A stretch of 64,000 bases of DNA, from contig VZSE01002721.1 in the NCBI GenBank assembly GCA_013398275.1, forward strand, positions 999,075 through 1,063,074, read 5' to 3'. The stretch is from Promerops cafer (taxonomy: Eukaryota > Chordata > Aves > Passeriformes > Nectariniidae). A program made the translations under genes and the position numbers. This document shows, piece by piece, positions 50,501 through 63,121 of this stretch (position 1 is its first letter; every line of letters begins with the position of its first letter). The notes beneath the pieces were generated by a model. The model saw only the letters and a list, made by a program, of their open reading frames with translations, ran no database searches and was not told the origin of the DNA.

Positions 50501-53500
50501 TCTTTGCTTGTGATGAACGTAAAAGAGATCAGTTGTTACAGGGACTTTTATAACCCATTCACCTTCATTTCACATGTTTATGAGGACTGCCTTCACTTAT
50601 GATATACAGCCTGTAGCCATAAAGCTCCGGGTTATACGGTTATTTCTGATACAGAGTTGCTTCATCTTGGCTCCAAACTCCACGGAATAGTGTCATAAAC
50701 GGCTTGTTTGCAGTGGGAACCTTGTTGTCACCCACTAGCTTTTCTGCTGGCCGAGGGAGGCTCTGCTCTGTAAAACACGCTCCCAAGGCATGTTCTTTTT
50801 TGTATGAAGATAAAATGAGTGATGATAAAAGGATCTTTTTATGAAAGTAATGCTGTTGTATGTGTTACCCCTGGGATGCTCCGAAAAGTTTTCCCCAGAT
50901 GTGGTGCCACCAAGGGCAGGTGATTAAAGTGGCTGATTTTTACGATGAGTCAGGAGTATCAGTGGCAGGATCAGAGCTGCCTCTTCACCCACCATACAGG
51001 GGAGAGGGCACTGGACTGGCTGGAGAGGCGGCACAGGAGTGATGTGCCTTCTCTTCAGCTCGATGGAGCTGTAGTGGAGATATTTCCTAGCTGTCCTGCT
51101 GGGAAAAGAACCAGTGCCTGGAGGTCTGAACAGACTTCTGGTCACTAGCTCCCAGACGAGAATTTTGCCTCTGCTGTGACTGCCCAGGGTTGAAAGACAC
51201 TCGGTACCTCTTCACATCATCTTTCCACTCTCTGATATGAGGATAATTCTGTTCTAATTCTGGGCTGTTGCTGACAGATACTATAAAAAAAAAGCTCCTA
51301 CCATCCCCGCCATGTGTTAAAGGACTTTTTATGAACCATAAAGACGTAAATCATTCTCTCCTGCCCACCTGTTTATACCCGTGTTTGCCTGTGCTTGCCT
51401 CCAGCCTTCGTCGCGGCGCATGGGCCTGTCCTGTGCCAACTGCCACACCACGACCACCACCCTGTGGCGCAGGAACGCCGAGGGCGAGCCCGTCTGCAAT
51501 GCCTGTGGCCTCTACATGAAGCTCCACGGGGTGAGTGGCTGCTTCACCAAGGGAGATCTGCTGCCAGCCCTGATGCTGCTTTGGGGAAGGGGTGGTCCTC
51601 AGAAAAACAACGAGCAAAATGCATAGAACAACAGAAAAATGTGTGACATTAGAAAATGACTGTACCGCTTTAGCTTGTTATAGTTTTGACTAGTATGTGT
51701 GTGCCACTGTAGCTCTCCCAACAGATTTATATAAAGAAACCACCTCTGGATGAGCAGCAGTAGTGTTTTTGCCACTGGGATTTAAACCAGCTCTTTAGTG
51801 GGGAAAAAAATCCCTAGACCTGTAATGAGACAGTTTGTCATGGACAGACATAGCTATGCCAGCAAAACTTCGAGTGTAATTCAAGCCATAGCTATGCCAG
51901 AAACACCTAAAATTCAATTTCAGCCTTTGTTGGGTAATAAAAGAGTAAAAAAAAAAGCTCTGTCCTGAATGCGATGGAGTGTGTTTTGGGTGAGACCCCT
52001 GTGGACTGTGTTACAGTCAAGCATAAGTGTTTGAAGAGCAAGAGCATTAGGAATGATTGAGACATGGTCTAGCCTTCAATAAAATGTAAATTATGTCACA
52101 GGTTTAAATATTATAAAGATAGAAAACACATGAATTGTCTTTCCTAAAACTGGTGTTAAAATATATTTTAAGCCAGTGTTTTTGTAGTGTGATTTTCATT
52201 GTGATGAACACAAAGATGATTTTTGAGCACATTTAAATATAAATTTATTCCTATAAATATAAATTTAGATACCATAAAACTGTATTAGGGGCAGAACTGC
52301 TTATAGGAACAAGTACTAAGTCAATTCTTCTATTCTAAATCTTCTGTCCTAAGATGTTTCCTCATGATGATCTTGTTTGCATAGCTCATCCACAGGATGA
52401 GGATGATTTTTTTTCTCATATACATTCTTTCTTTCCAGAATCAGGCACTGGAGATAATTCCTAACTGACTGGAATAATAAATCAAGGGTCAGATATACCC
52501 CATCCAATTTAATTTCTTATGGCTTATTGCCAAATTATGCTGATTTTCCCTAATTCTGTGTTTTTTTTCCTGTGGATTGATTGAGGGGTTGAAAAAGCTA
52601 TTAATTTTGCATAGAGAAAAAGAAGTTTCCCGACTTTCTTAATACAGCTACAACTCCCCTTGAATCAAGCTATTGTTTTGCTCAAATAAAATGCAGACAT
52701 TTTTTAGAATTAGTACTGTGACACAGAAAAAATTGACTTGCTATACAGACGTTTGCAACATTGCATCTGCTCTTGTAGTGTATTTTGATTTTTGATTAGA
52801 GTACATGTGCAACTCTGTGATTGGTGTGGAAATTTAATTTTTTCAGGTTCCTCGGCCTCTTGCTATGAAAAAAGAAGGAATTCAGACGAGGAAGCGAAAA
52901 CCTAAGAATATAAATAAATCAAAGGCATGCTCTGGTAAATATAAAATATAAGAAAGTGTAGCTGCAACAGTTTGTAGTTGTTTCGGTTTTTTGTTGGGGT
53001 TTGTTTTTTTTTTTTTCCTTCTCTGTCTGGAAAATATTTCTTTTTAATACAAATTCTCAATTTTTTTAGGTAACAGTACTACTGCAGTTCCTATGACTCC
53101 AACATCCACGTCTTCTACTAACTCAGATGACTGCAGCAAAACTGCTTCTCCCAGCACACAGACTGCAGCCTCGGGGGTGAGTGTCTGTATCTGCAAGCAG
53201 GCTGATCGCTGGGCAATGTTATCACAGCTTTTATCTTATCTAGCAGAACAATAATCTAAACAAACTTTCCAGTTTTGTTAGCTGATACTAGAACAAGATT
53301 TTCAGAGGATATTACATATAGCTGTAAACAGAACGACAAGCTGAAGTACTTTGCAAACCTTCTTGATTAAGATCTATATAATTTTTATGATTGTTAGCCG
53401 CAGCTTAACCGCAGACATTTTGGTTTTAAATATTCAGGTTCTTTAATTTCAAAGGTTTTCTTTTGGACAGGAGACAATAAAACATGCCCAACTGATCCTT

Positions 53501-56500
53501 TCAAGAAACCATGCTACATATATATATATATATACACATGCATATACATTTTTATGCATTATCCCAACGGGTAAAATCCAGAAAAACATTATCCTTCTGT
53601 ACAAAGTAAATCATAAAGGCTTTTGTTTTAAACTAAAATGTGCAATTAAACCCTGAGCCAAACCCAGCTGAAACCAGGCTGAAGCACCCTGCTGGCTACA
53701 GTGCCTGGGGGTTCAGCCCTCTGCCTTGCAGAGGGTTCTTCAGGGGCAGATGCTCAGCATCTGGCAGCACCAAGCTCTAGAGGAGCACCCGAGGAGTGCT
53801 GATCATCCCCTGCTTTAGCTTTGATCCTTATTTTACATCATGTACTCCAACCATCTCAAACTTCCTTTCTTCACTCAGCATGTGTGATAAATACTACTGC
53901 TAAAGTTGTGAAGCTTAATGTAGATTAATTTCTAACCCCTTGGCTGTACCTATTCATATGCACACTCACTTCTCAGCCTTCTGTGTCCCTTAATCTGCCA
54001 CATCATTTCTTTGAGAAACTTTCCTAATGTGGCTTTCTTTAGTCCTTCATTAATGAAAAGAAGACATTGTTTATAATAGCTATTTTTCAGTATGTCTTCG
54101 ATTTCCTACATTCAAATTCCTTTCAATAGTTTAATTTCTGATGTACAAAGTTTCATTGTACAAGGGGAAGAAAACCCCATTTTTTAGCAAATGCGATTGT
54201 TTGCAGACTGACAGGGCCACCCATTTTCAGAGGCACTGGATTTTGGGTTTGGATCCTGTGAGACTAGGATAGTACTAAAAGGGCTTGTCTTTGACATGAG
54301 AAAACCCTGTCAATCCAGTAAAATAAACAGATCACATAAAAAAAAAAGGGAAACACTAACTGAAAAGTGAACCATTACAGTTTCAGACTCCCCCCAAGGA
54401 ACTACTATGCACTGTTTCAGGTTCTCCCTTGATATTTGCAAAGGAAAAAATGTAGCCAAATTTTCCTTAAATTTTCCTTGCACTACCTTAGGCAGTACTA
54501 GTGATCCTGAGCAATGTGGTGGGATTTATGTAACAGATAGAAACGGAAGCACAATCCCAGCTGAGACTGAGGCAGCACAGCCGTGTGCTGCTCGGGGAAG
54601 GAGAGGCCATATAGACGAGATCTCATTTCCACTGCTCATTTCCATGCTGCTGTCTTCTTGGCTGGCTAAAACCTGACTTCCTTTCCATAGTATTTCTCCC
54701 TAGAAGGGCATATCAAAGATGTTATTAATAATCTTTATGTTATAATTTCAGTAGTACCATTTTTAATATGGTTTTACCAAATGGAGTTGTGTGGGTATCA
54801 GAGGAGAGGTGTGTAGGAGCATGGATTGAGGGCTAAAAGACTCCTTCAGAGCTCTTAGCAACTAGGAGCAACTCCCAGGAGGGACCCTGAGGCTGCTCTT
54901 AGTTATATGATGGCATCCCCAGTGATAGGACTTGAATTCTCCCTGATTTTTCTATAGTAGACCAGACTGGGAGAGGACACCTGCACAACAGCTGGGAAAA
55001 TCTGTCCCCTTATATCCAGGAGGCAGCATGGTAATATCTGCATAGCCTTTTCCCCACCATGATTTGATCAGATGTGCCTTGCATATGCAAAGCACTTGCA
55101 AATACCCCCTCATGAAAAATTTCAGTGAAAGGAAGTGATGGAGAGGGGCTGTGACATGACAAGAGAGGAAGTTGTGGCAGCAAACCAGACGTATGGGCAT
55201 CCCTCTGATTCCATCCCAAATTATGTGAAGGGCTACTGATCTCCCCCCCCGTGCCCCAGTCCCAGATGTATGTTAATGAAAAGAGGATTTTCAGGGGAGC
55301 AGTTGTCAGGATATGTCACGGGCATGGTCATATTCTTCACTCAGGCTCCTGGCTTTGCCCAAGCATCTGTAATTCAAAGGGATGAGGACTTGGGAGACTG
55401 GAAGTTTAAAGTAGAAAGTGGTGGCTGTTAAGACTGGCTCCTGTTGTCCCAGACATCATTTGGGAACATGATCACTAGCTGCAAAGGACACAAAATAATT
55501 TCTGAAGGGTCTAAATCCTATGGAAGGGACTGAGCACTCATAAAGCCCATTTAAGCTGTTGTGAGTGAAGGGATGTCAGCATTTTAGAGCAAGGCAGCCT
55601 GTAGCCTGATCACATGCTGAAGCAAAGATGCTCTGCTAGACTTCTGTTTTCCTTGATTATTTTTTCTTTTTCCTTTTGAGTTGATCCATTGATAGATCAA
55701 AGGTTTGTAATTATTTCTAGAATAGGCAATGGATTTGCACAAGGACAATAAACTTTTCCAGCTGGTGTCAGGAGGGAAAAAAACAAACCCTCAGATGGAC
55801 GAATCCAGGCTCTGTAATCTTTGGTCACTTTAAGAAGACTGATGTTGATTCCTGACAGTGGTGCTGGTGATGTTGCTGAAAAACAGGCACCTGCTTGAAT
55901 AGAGAACCTGGCTCATTCTCCGTGCGCTACACAATGTGCGTGGCAACTTGTTTTTGTTTTGCTCTGTTTTTGCTTCTCTAGCCTTTATTCTGTGAAGAGG
56001 GAGAAAATGCCAAATTGACATTAGGCAGAGAAATCTGATGACGTTTTAGAAACTGTTGTGTGAAATTCACAGCAATGTTGTTGCTAAATGAAACAGAGAA
56101 GACGAATTCCTCTACTGGTACAAAAGCAATTTATTATGCCTTTTGTGGGAGGCTGCCAAAAAAGTTTCCAGTTATGTAGAAATCTAATGGAAATGAAATT
56201 CAGCAGAATTCATTTGTGTCAGTAACATTCACTTTTTGCCCTACCTTTCTTTATCTCTTTTAAAGTAAAAGAAAGAAGGGAGGGCAGCAATTACTCTTGG
56301 CAATATACTTGAGACTATCCATTTCATGAAGGGAATCTTATATGATGCCAATTCTGAGACAAATTAGCAAGAACCTTAAATGTTGATTTTACATTCTAGC
56401 TGAAGTTTAAACATTTAAGAGATACGATTAATGAATTGCTGTGGGGGCAAAGTTGATTTCAAACATCCCAAAATGAAAAAGTGTTTGGATCAGAGATATT

Positions 56501-59500
56501 TCGTTGTCCCATTGTAAAGGGGCTACTTGCCAAATTCACATCTGGATCTAGGATTTAGGCCTATTTCTGTTTTCCTAAGCAGTATAAGTACTGGGTGTCC
56601 TCTGTTACTAATATGGAAAGGGTCCAGCTGCATGATATATGAAGTTGCCTTACATCCCCATAAAAAGAAGATTGGAAGGTTTCAGACAGGCTGCATCTGC
56701 ATTTATACCTGCTCTCCCTTTGATGCTGCTGAAACTGTACAGGGAAAAGCTTCACCAAATAAATTGCTAAATGAAGGGCACGGTCTGCAGTGCAAACCCA
56801 TCCGTTTCCATGCAGGGGCTCCAACAAGTGTGATAACCAGAAGGACTTTATTCCCTTATTAGGATAAAGGCAGTATGAAACCTGCTGTAAAATCTGCTTT
56901 TTGTGGCAGGACATTGAGGCTCCTTGAGCCACAACTGATGTCAGAAAAAGCTCAGCAGCGCCAGGGGAACTCTTCTTTCAGAAGACTCTCCTGTGTCCTT
57001 TGTCTCCAGTTTGGAGTTTTCTCAGAAGGACCATAATCTCACACCACAGAAAAACTTAGGAGGTAAAACTAGTGCTTACTTCCCTTGGAGGTTTACCTTG
57101 AGAAGTGGTTCAGGACTGGCTCTTCAGTTTTGTAGGGTGGGAAATGAGAGAGCTGACTGAGATGGCCTCGGCATGTGGTGAGCTAGCAGGAAAATGCAGT
57201 TTTAACTGTCTCCAAAATGCTGGACAAATGGGGCTGGATTGGATGAATGTCTTCTACTGCATTTGCTTTCTCTTTTTTTCTGTCGGAAGAAGATTCGTGA
57301 GCTGGTTAGAGGTGGTGTTGTTTTCTCCTGTTTATGCAATAAGTTGGTAGGACACTCATGCTGGCTACGGGGACATCAGCCTCCATAGAGTATGTCCCAG
57401 AGTCGGGATGAACCAGAGGTTCAACCTCTTAAAACAATATGTTAACCACCTGGATATTGGGAAATTGAATGTCTAGGGGTCCTTCAGATTATCTGATGAT
57501 AATATTCCAGTTGTATGGAATAATTTTGTAGGTATTGGGACAGAGTTTCCATGAGAAAGGCTCACCAGCATGGTTGGTAGGACTTTCACCTGGAAAATGG
57601 GAACACAGTGCCTCAGTCCTGGTATGAGTAAATATTTATCTAAACCAGGTGGAATAAGATCAACAGCAGGCATGAGGAACGTGGCAACCTAAAATACCAA
57701 AGAGTGTGGCAGACAGGGCAGTATGCTGGGAGATACAATACTCTAGACTCTAGTTTAAATTTTTTTTGGTCTCCTACCTCTTCTGCATCAGTCCTCACTC
57801 CTGGACAAAATGGGAAGCTACTTTCTTCTCCCCACTCAGTTTCGTACACTGAGTATTTTTCTATGACATTGAGTAATTTTCTTTGGTCTGTGTATATGTA
57901 TCCAAAAGAGAGCATTTCACTTTCCTATCAAACAGAAGGAAGCAATCCAGCTTTTTAGTTTCAGTGGGGAAAAGAAAGGAAAAAGTATTTTTGCCTCTAT
58001 CCCAAAATTCCATATGCATATGGACGCATACCTTTTGCTTGGTTTTGTTTTATTGCCAAAGCAATAAAGCCAGTTACTCATACAGCCCTTGACAGCAGTG
58101 GGTCATCAGTTTTCCAAGCCATGCTGGAAGTTGCCTCCCTTAGGAAATTAATAAAGTATTAACCACAGATTTATGTTGCTATAATACAAAGGAGAGATTA
58201 GAAGATATGTAAACTTACACGTCTGCAGTATAAACAAAAGGATCAATTGGACTAGCAAGAAATGACAACTTTGTGTGCTAAGAGGGTCGTTACATCAGTA
58301 AAAAGAGCTGTCATTTTGCAGTGCCAAGACTTGCTCTTCGGATTCCAGGGAGTGACAGTGTTGGGAAAACGTGCTCTTTGTGGGGATGGAAGTTATTGCA
58401 GGGAGGCTGAGGCTGGAAAATTAAGGAGTCTACCAGTTTGCCACAACACTTCCTGTGTGAAAGAATTCTTTGCAAGTGTATTTTAACTGACTGTAGATAT
58501 CATTTAAGTGTTGCGAAAGTAAACTAGGCTGAGGACGAAGAGAGTGTCAGCTGAGACTCAGCTTATTGCTGACTTAATGTAATGTCCAAAATTCATGGAG
58601 CATTTTGAACGTGTTAAGTGGATAGAGCAAAGGTCTATCTGGTAGACCAAAGGTCTAGATCAAGGCCCTTCACCACCCCCTCCGGCTGTCCTTGCCCAGT
58701 GCATTTCCATCTTGGCTGCGGAGGTGTGAAGGAAGGCCAGAGGGGAAAGGGTCCATCCCCTCTCCCTGCTCTCTGTGGTGGGCAGACGGGGAAGGGAGGA
58801 GTGGGTGGAAGAAAGCAGGAGCCCTTCAGCCAGAGCTGCTGCTGCTGTTCCCTGAGTGCTGGCAAGCACAGCCTGAGCAGCCTGGTTTTGATCTGGAACA
58901 GCTTTAGTGGGGGTAAATTTGCCTCTAAGGTCCTGACGGCAGGTTTGGGTACAATCTAGTTGTCTCTGTGGCTCTGGCAGAGGTCTTCCTCTGTGCATGG
59001 TGGGCAGGTCCTCTAAAGAAAGGCCACCTCTGATACAGACAACCTGCCTGGGGGCTGACTCATGACCAGCTCCTCCTGGTTTGGGTAAAAAGAACCCTTG
59101 CAGATACAAACACAATCTCCCTGTTGGTTTGGGAGGCAGGGTCTTCCCAGTGGGCTTCATTAATTTTTTCCTCTGGAAGCTGACCTTCAGTTGGTTATCT
59201 ATGCTATTATCAGATTTCACCAATAAAAATAAAGGCATTACCTTTTTATAGACAGAGCCAGTCAGCTGTGAATTAGACCTCATTGACTTCATCAGCATTG
59301 TTCAGCTTATTTATTTCAGCTGAAAAAAAGTCCTCTAATAACTAAGTGCAACTTCTGTCATCTTTCATCCCTTAAAGCTGGAAAAGTAAGAGCAAAGGTA
59401 GGGAGGCTCAGGAGCAGAACTGTGATTCTGTCACATCCTTTTCACGAGCTACAGTTTGTTTTCCATGTCTCACTTTGGGAGCTGCCCAAGCTGCCTGGAT

Positions 59501-61707
59501 TTGTCATGACATTACCGGGGTGGGGTTTCCAGGCCCGGCAGTCCTGCCCGGGTCCTGCCCGTCCTGGCTCAACAGAGCCAGAATCCGGCCTTGGACAGGC
59601 AGGGATGGGCAGTCTTCAAACAGGACGTGCCTCCATGTCCTCCCTTCTGGGGTGCCCGAGGGAGGGGTACCTGATAACCCCATATGGAAACTGTGGGTCC
59701 CTGCACCCCACCTTTGTAGGGCTGAATCAGGAAAAGGTGAATTACACTTTCCAAGCCTGGAAAAAACAAGTACTGATAAGATATTTGCCTACCAGAACAG
59801 CAGTGGCAAATACGGGCAAATGGGAGCCTTTCAAAGCAGCTCCTAGTATTTTTAGCTCAGGTTGAGCAAACACTGCTCAACACTAATCTAAACCCTTCTT
59901 CCACTGTGCGGAGACTGAAGCTGTTAAAAATTATGTCTTTTGTGCTAACAGAAATGTTTGAGGTATTAGAAATAAAAGGAAGGCTTTGAAAAGCTAGGCT
60001 GGTGCAAGATCAGGGCTGTACACAAAGGATAGCATGGAACCCGCCTCGCTGAATTCTCCATGCACAGTCACAGGGAAAGAGGTTACAGAGATTCGTTGTC
60101 ACTGATTGGCAACTGTATGTTCAAGGAAGTGATAAAACTTATTTCTTAGGATTAGAGCTGTTTCAGCTGGTTTTGGGGGACAAATAGATTTTTTTTTTTC
60201 CCCTTCCTTCTCTGCATTTCTGGGTAATGACTAATGGAGCGGCATCAGGGTTGATGACTGGGTGGAAGAATACTGGCAGTCAATCATTTTAATAAAAGGT
60301 TAAGAAAATATTGGAGCCCAGGTTATTTCAGACAAAAATGACTGCTAGCAGTGAGTATCTCTTTCAGAAGGTGAGGTTTTCCCTGGGTTAAGCACAGCAA
60401 CAAGAGCCCTGCACTACACCATTTGGAAATTACCTTTGAATAAATGAAGCCTTGCTTTTCCTATGTCAGGACTGCTCCCTTGGCACAGCTCCAGGAGAGC
60501 CAAGAGCTCTACTCTTGTAAAATGATTAAATATGTATACTTCGTACTTAAACAGCAGGCAGGAAGCTTCTGCAGTCACAGTTTAGGATAGCCTTTTTTTT
60601 TGTTAAAGGAATTTCATCCAAAGACTATCCATTAACAAGTAAATTAAGGTTTTAAAGTTGACATATCCAAGAGTTAATTTTGCATGAAGTCAGCTCTTAA
60701 ACATTTCCTTTATCAGGTGAAAATGTTGCCCCTTCTCTGTCTGGCACTGCGAATTTTTCCTCTTTAGCAGATCTGCTCAGCCTCATGGAAAAAATGATTG
60801 TTCCTTTGTCTTTTTAACTCTCCATTTCTCTGTTAAAATAAATGGACTGCTTCCAGTGTGGTTCAGAGGTTCATCTCCGTGCCTACCAGGGCTCTCCTGC
60901 ATGTTTTCTTGTGCAGGCAGCAGAACAAAAATGCTCCTGCTTCAAAGGCATAGTGTTTCTCCACTGGAGATTAAAAGAGCATCTCCTTTAGTGGCCAGTC
61001 CTACAGGGATAAAGTGGTTTTGGCTGGTGTTTTGAAGGGCCAGGAATGATTTTAAGCATTTCAAGGGCTGAAGAGCCCAAAGAAAGCTGCTTTCCAGAAG
61101 GTGCTCCGTATCTGCTCCTGGAGAATTGGGATGTATCGAGCTTCTCCCACGGGGAGGAAAAACTAGAGCCACCACCACTCCCAGATCACATTTTTGGCGT
61201 TGGCACCTGTGTCTTTTCAGTAGGGGGCAGTGGGACACATGCACATTTCCTTCTTCATCATGAGCTGATTTCCAAGTTTTCTGCACATCACATGGTTTTG
61301 TTTCCACCTCTCCAAACACAGACATCGCTCCCATCAGCAGGGCTGGGTGACTGGGCTCGTGCTGAGACATTTTTTTGTTTCAGGATTTCAAGGCACAGGG
61401 GCAAGCAGACGGCAAACCCTGTTCTTGAACAGAAATCCTGTGATGATGGCTGTGCTTCAGGCCCGCTGTGCTCTCGTGCCTCAGTGTGTACAAAGCTCAC
61501 CTGCTCAATGAATCTCTCTTTGCTCTCCCCTCCCTGCAGGCGAGCTCGTCGGTGATGTCTGGCCCAGGAGAGAGCACCAGTCCCGAAAGCAGCAGCCTTA
61601 AGTATTCAGGTCAAGACGGGCTGTACACAGGAGTCAGCCTGACCTCCACGGCTGAAGTGACAGCATCAGTGAGACAGGATCCCTGGTGTGCCCTGGCTCT
61701 GGCATGA
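43655..61707 (+). CDS. GATA6: GATA-binding factor 6, full spliced coding span (six coding exons)
   Basis: Zinc-finger transcription factor that binds (A/T)GATA(A/G) in the nucleus and drives heart, gut and lung endoderm development. Joining 43655-44555, 47935-48101, 51405-51530, 52847-52934, 53070-53176 and 61540-61707 gives 518 codons plus a TGA stop, all with GT/AG junctions. Residues 1-300 form the transactivating N-terminal region. The N finger has C312, C315, C333 and C336 (CX2CX17CX2C), and the C finger has C366, C369, C387 and C390. A basic nuclear-localisation tail ([12 protein letters not shown]) follows the second finger, and the protein ends in WCALALA. I recall human GATA6 as 595 residues. 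The shortfall is mainly in N-terminal low-complexity runs such as polyhistidine, absent here. The start has an in-frame TAG five codons upstream. GATA4 and GATA5 are the nearest alternatives, but the N terminus ([13 protein letters not shown]) and C terminus are GATA6. Confidence 0.97.
44039..44041 (+). other. Alternative GATA6 start codon (short isoform)
   Basis: An in-frame ATG, codon 129, with a purine (G) at -3. Human and mouse GATA6 are known to use two initiation codons producing long and short proteins. Starting here would give 390 residues, close to the originally described chicken protein length as I remember it. Confidence 0.75.
45292..45413. repeat. TA/TATG-rich microsatellite in intron 2
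   Basis: An imperfect array of TA, TATG and TATT units with a GTGTG interruption. Confidence 0.8.
45691..45717. repeat. Perfect 27-bp palindrome in intron 2
   Basis: Arms GAAAGTTGAGTTT (45691-45703) and AAACTCAACTTTC (45705-45717) are exact reverse complements around one T. In RNA it would form a 13-bp hairpin stem with almost no loop. In DNA it could extrude as a cruciform. No known element was recognised. Confidence 0.92.
47041..47172 (+). repeat. TC repeat and three poly-T tracts
   Basis: A TC microsatellite running into about 17 T, then T runs at 47090-47103 and 47149-47162. The second and third are each followed by a CAG resembling a 3' splice site (CCCCTCAG, CATTTCCTCAG). They lie about 0.8 kb before exon 3 and could act as decoy acceptors. 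Confidence 0.75.
47935..48101 (+). CDS. GATA6: GATA6 exon encoding the N-terminal zinc finger
   Basis: Encodes residues 301-356: [11 protein letters not shown], then finger [16 protein letters not shown]...YLCNACG (C312, C315, C333, C336), then [19 protein letters not shown]. The N finger stabilises DNA binding and binds FOG cofactors. The donor is GTG|GTGAGT at a codon boundary. Confidence 0.97.
48102..51404 (+). other. Intron 3 of GATA6
   Basis: A 3303-bp phase-0 intron. The block 49100-49340 looks like a candidate enhancer. It has the direct repeat CTTTAAGCCA (49171-49180 and 49195-49204) bracketing AGTTAA-T-TTAACT, which resembles an HNF1 site. The acceptor is TTGCCTCCAG. Confidence 0.9.
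51405..51530 (+). CDS. GATA6: GATA6 exon encoding the C-terminal zinc finger
   Basis: Encodes residues 357-398, exactly 42 codons: [20 protein letters not shown], then [22 protein letters not shown] (C366, C369, C387, C390). This finger makes the main GATA contact. Residue 362 is Met (CGC ATG GGC), where I recall Leu in mammals, a conservative change outside the zinc ligands. The donor is GGG|GTGAGT. Confidence 0.97.
51531..52846 (+). other. Intron 4 of GATA6
   Basis: A 1316-bp AT-rich phase-0 intron. It contains a 14-bp direct repeat, CATAGCTATGCCAG (51849-51862, 51887-51900), whose first ten bases are a palindrome. The acceptor is AATTTTTTCAG. Confidence 0.9.
52847..52934 (+). CDS. GATA6: GATA6 exon encoding the basic tail and NLS
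   Basis: Encodes residues 399-427 and the first base of codon 428: [13 protein letters not shown], then [16 protein letters not shown]. The arginine/lysine-rich tail contacts the minor groove and carries the nuclear-localisation signal in GATA factors. The donor is TCTG|GTAAAT. Confidence 0.96.
52935..53069 (+). other. Intron 5 of GATA6
   Basis: A 135-bp T-rich intron with a long poly-T run before the acceptor ATTTTTTTAG. It is a very short intron for this gene. Confidence 0.92.
53070..53176 (+). CDS. GATA6: GATA6 exon encoding the Ser/Thr-rich linker
   Basis: Completes codon 428 (Gly) and encodes residues to 463: [20 protein letters not shown], then [15 protein letters not shown]. The MTPTSTSS...NSDDCSK core is typical of GATA4/5/6 C-terminal activation regions. 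The donor is TCGGGG|GTGAGT. Confidence 0.95.
53177..61539 (+). other. Intron 6 of GATA6
   Basis: The largest intron, 8363 bp, phase 0. It contains a TA microsatellite (53516-53551) and a small hairpin GGTCTA-TCTGG-TAGACC (58632-58648). I found no gene, RNA or mobile element I could name. Its ORFs are short and featureless. The acceptor is TCCCCTCCCTGCAG. Confidence 0.88.
53516..53551. repeat. TA microsatellite in intron 6
   Basis: A tandem TA run passing into CACATGCATATACAT. Confidence 0.85.
61540..61707 (+). CDS. GATA6: GATA6 last coding exon
   Basis: Encodes residues 464-518 and the TGA stop: [20 protein letters not shown], then [14 protein letters not shown] and the hallmark end WCALALA. 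The SGQDGLY motif and WCALALA terminus match GATA6 and separate it from GATA4. Confidence 0.97.
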   Translation, partial: ASSSVMSGPGESTSPESSSLKYSGQDGLYTGVSLTSTAEVTASVRQDPWCALALA

Positions 61708-62619
61708 CCTGGTGGGAGGGACGCTGGATCCTGGCAGCCCCCAGACACCTGCGCACAGTCTCCTCTGTGGAGCGGTCACAGCGGCAGTGAGAGTGCTGGC
61801 AAAGACCATTCCTCTGAAACAGTTTTTGAGCCTTGGTGGCAGAGGTGTTTTTCTACTTCCAAAAGAGGCTTTGCCGAAGCATCCAGTTCCTCATCTATGC
61901 AAGAAAAATGTAGGGAAAACAAATGACCACCGGGGATAGCTAATGCAGCCTTACACTTTCAAAAAAAACCCTTCAAAAACCCACCCCCCCACCCCAAAAA
62001 AGAAAAAAATAGAAAAAAAAACCCAACAACAAAAGGAAGAGACAAACCCATACCTATTGATAGATTCCAGAAATACATCCTCAACTTACCCAGCAGCGCT
62101 GTCTTTCTGATTGTATAGTTGTTTTCACTCTCTCATCGCCTTTTCCCCTAAGAATTCGGTGGAAGTTGTCGGTGTCGGGGAGGGAGTAGCAAAGACTTTA
62201 ATTATAGATAGTGAGATACTTTTTAATGAGTGTCAGAAGTGCTTACAGCTTGAGTTGACGCAGACTTCTTGCACCAAACATTTGATGTCTTCGCCCTGTC
62301 AGACCTCTCCTTCTGTGCTCTCCATCTTCAGCGTGCCTTGCTCTGCTCTTCAGAGCCCAGCTATGTCCCTGGAAGAAATCACAACGTTTGGTACAAGTCC
62401 CACAAGGTCCAGCTGGTTAAGGAGATTTTGGGATTGGTGTTTTTTGGTTTAAAATATTTACTCACTTCACAAGACTGCAATATAACTTTTAAAGTACACT
62501 GTGACTGAGATTATGAAAGTCCATGTTTCCTGGCTGAACTGTATAGAGTCAGTCAAAATTTGTAAACAGGGTAGCAATCAGATATTTTTCTTCCATATAT
62601 ACAATAATTTTTTAAAGAA

Positions 62620-62626
62620 GTGCAAT
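62620..62626 (+). promoter_or_regulatory. miR-25/32/92/363/367 seed match
   Basis: GTGCAAT is the 7-mer complement of the family seed AUUGCAC. Mouse Gata6 is a reported direct target of the miR-302/367 cluster in lung endoderm. Use of this exact site in birds is inferred. Confidence 0.45.
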
Positions 62627-62641
62627 TTGCGTTGCAGCAAT

Positions 62642-62649
62642 CAGTGTTA
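62642..62649 (+). promoter_or_regulatory. miR-141/200a 8-mer seed match
   Basis: CAGTGTTA is a full 8-mer site for the AACACUG seed. It lies 15 bp after the miR-25/367 match, inside the likely conserved part of the UTR. Confidence 0.4.
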
Positions 62650-62980
62650 AATCATTTGCATAAGATTTAACAACGGTTTTTATACGAATGAATGAATGTA
62701 AACATTTTAACTTAATGGTACGTAAATAATTTAAAAGAAAAACTTAAGTAGGCATCCTTAGGCTTTTTAGCGCAACAAAAATGCATCCACTTTCTGTATT
62801 TCCAGTTGTTAAAGCAAGAGTTTCAAAGAACAAGCCTTCTCTCAGGAAAATTGCCCTAGCCATTTGCTCCGAAGTGTACAAAAATGCAAATGCATCCCCA
62901 AGGGGTTTTTTTGCCATTGAATAAGTGTGTGGTGGAAAGAAACAAACTGCAATGAAACTTTACTACCTAACTGATACATA

Positions 62981-62988
62981 TGTAAATA
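62981..62988 (+). promoter_or_regulatory. Pumilio response element
   Basis: TGTAAATA fits the UGUANAUA consensus exactly. Pumilio binding usually shortens mRNA life. Confidence 0.45.
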
Positions 62989-63121
62989 CTACAGAAGATA
63001 TCTAGGCATCTTGAAAATGTAGGATGCAATCTGTATAGTGTGACTGAAGCATAGTTAGGTCGGTTTTCATTGGTTTTTAAATGGGACGTCATTTGGAAAG
63101 TTGTTTCATCAGAGCTTTACA

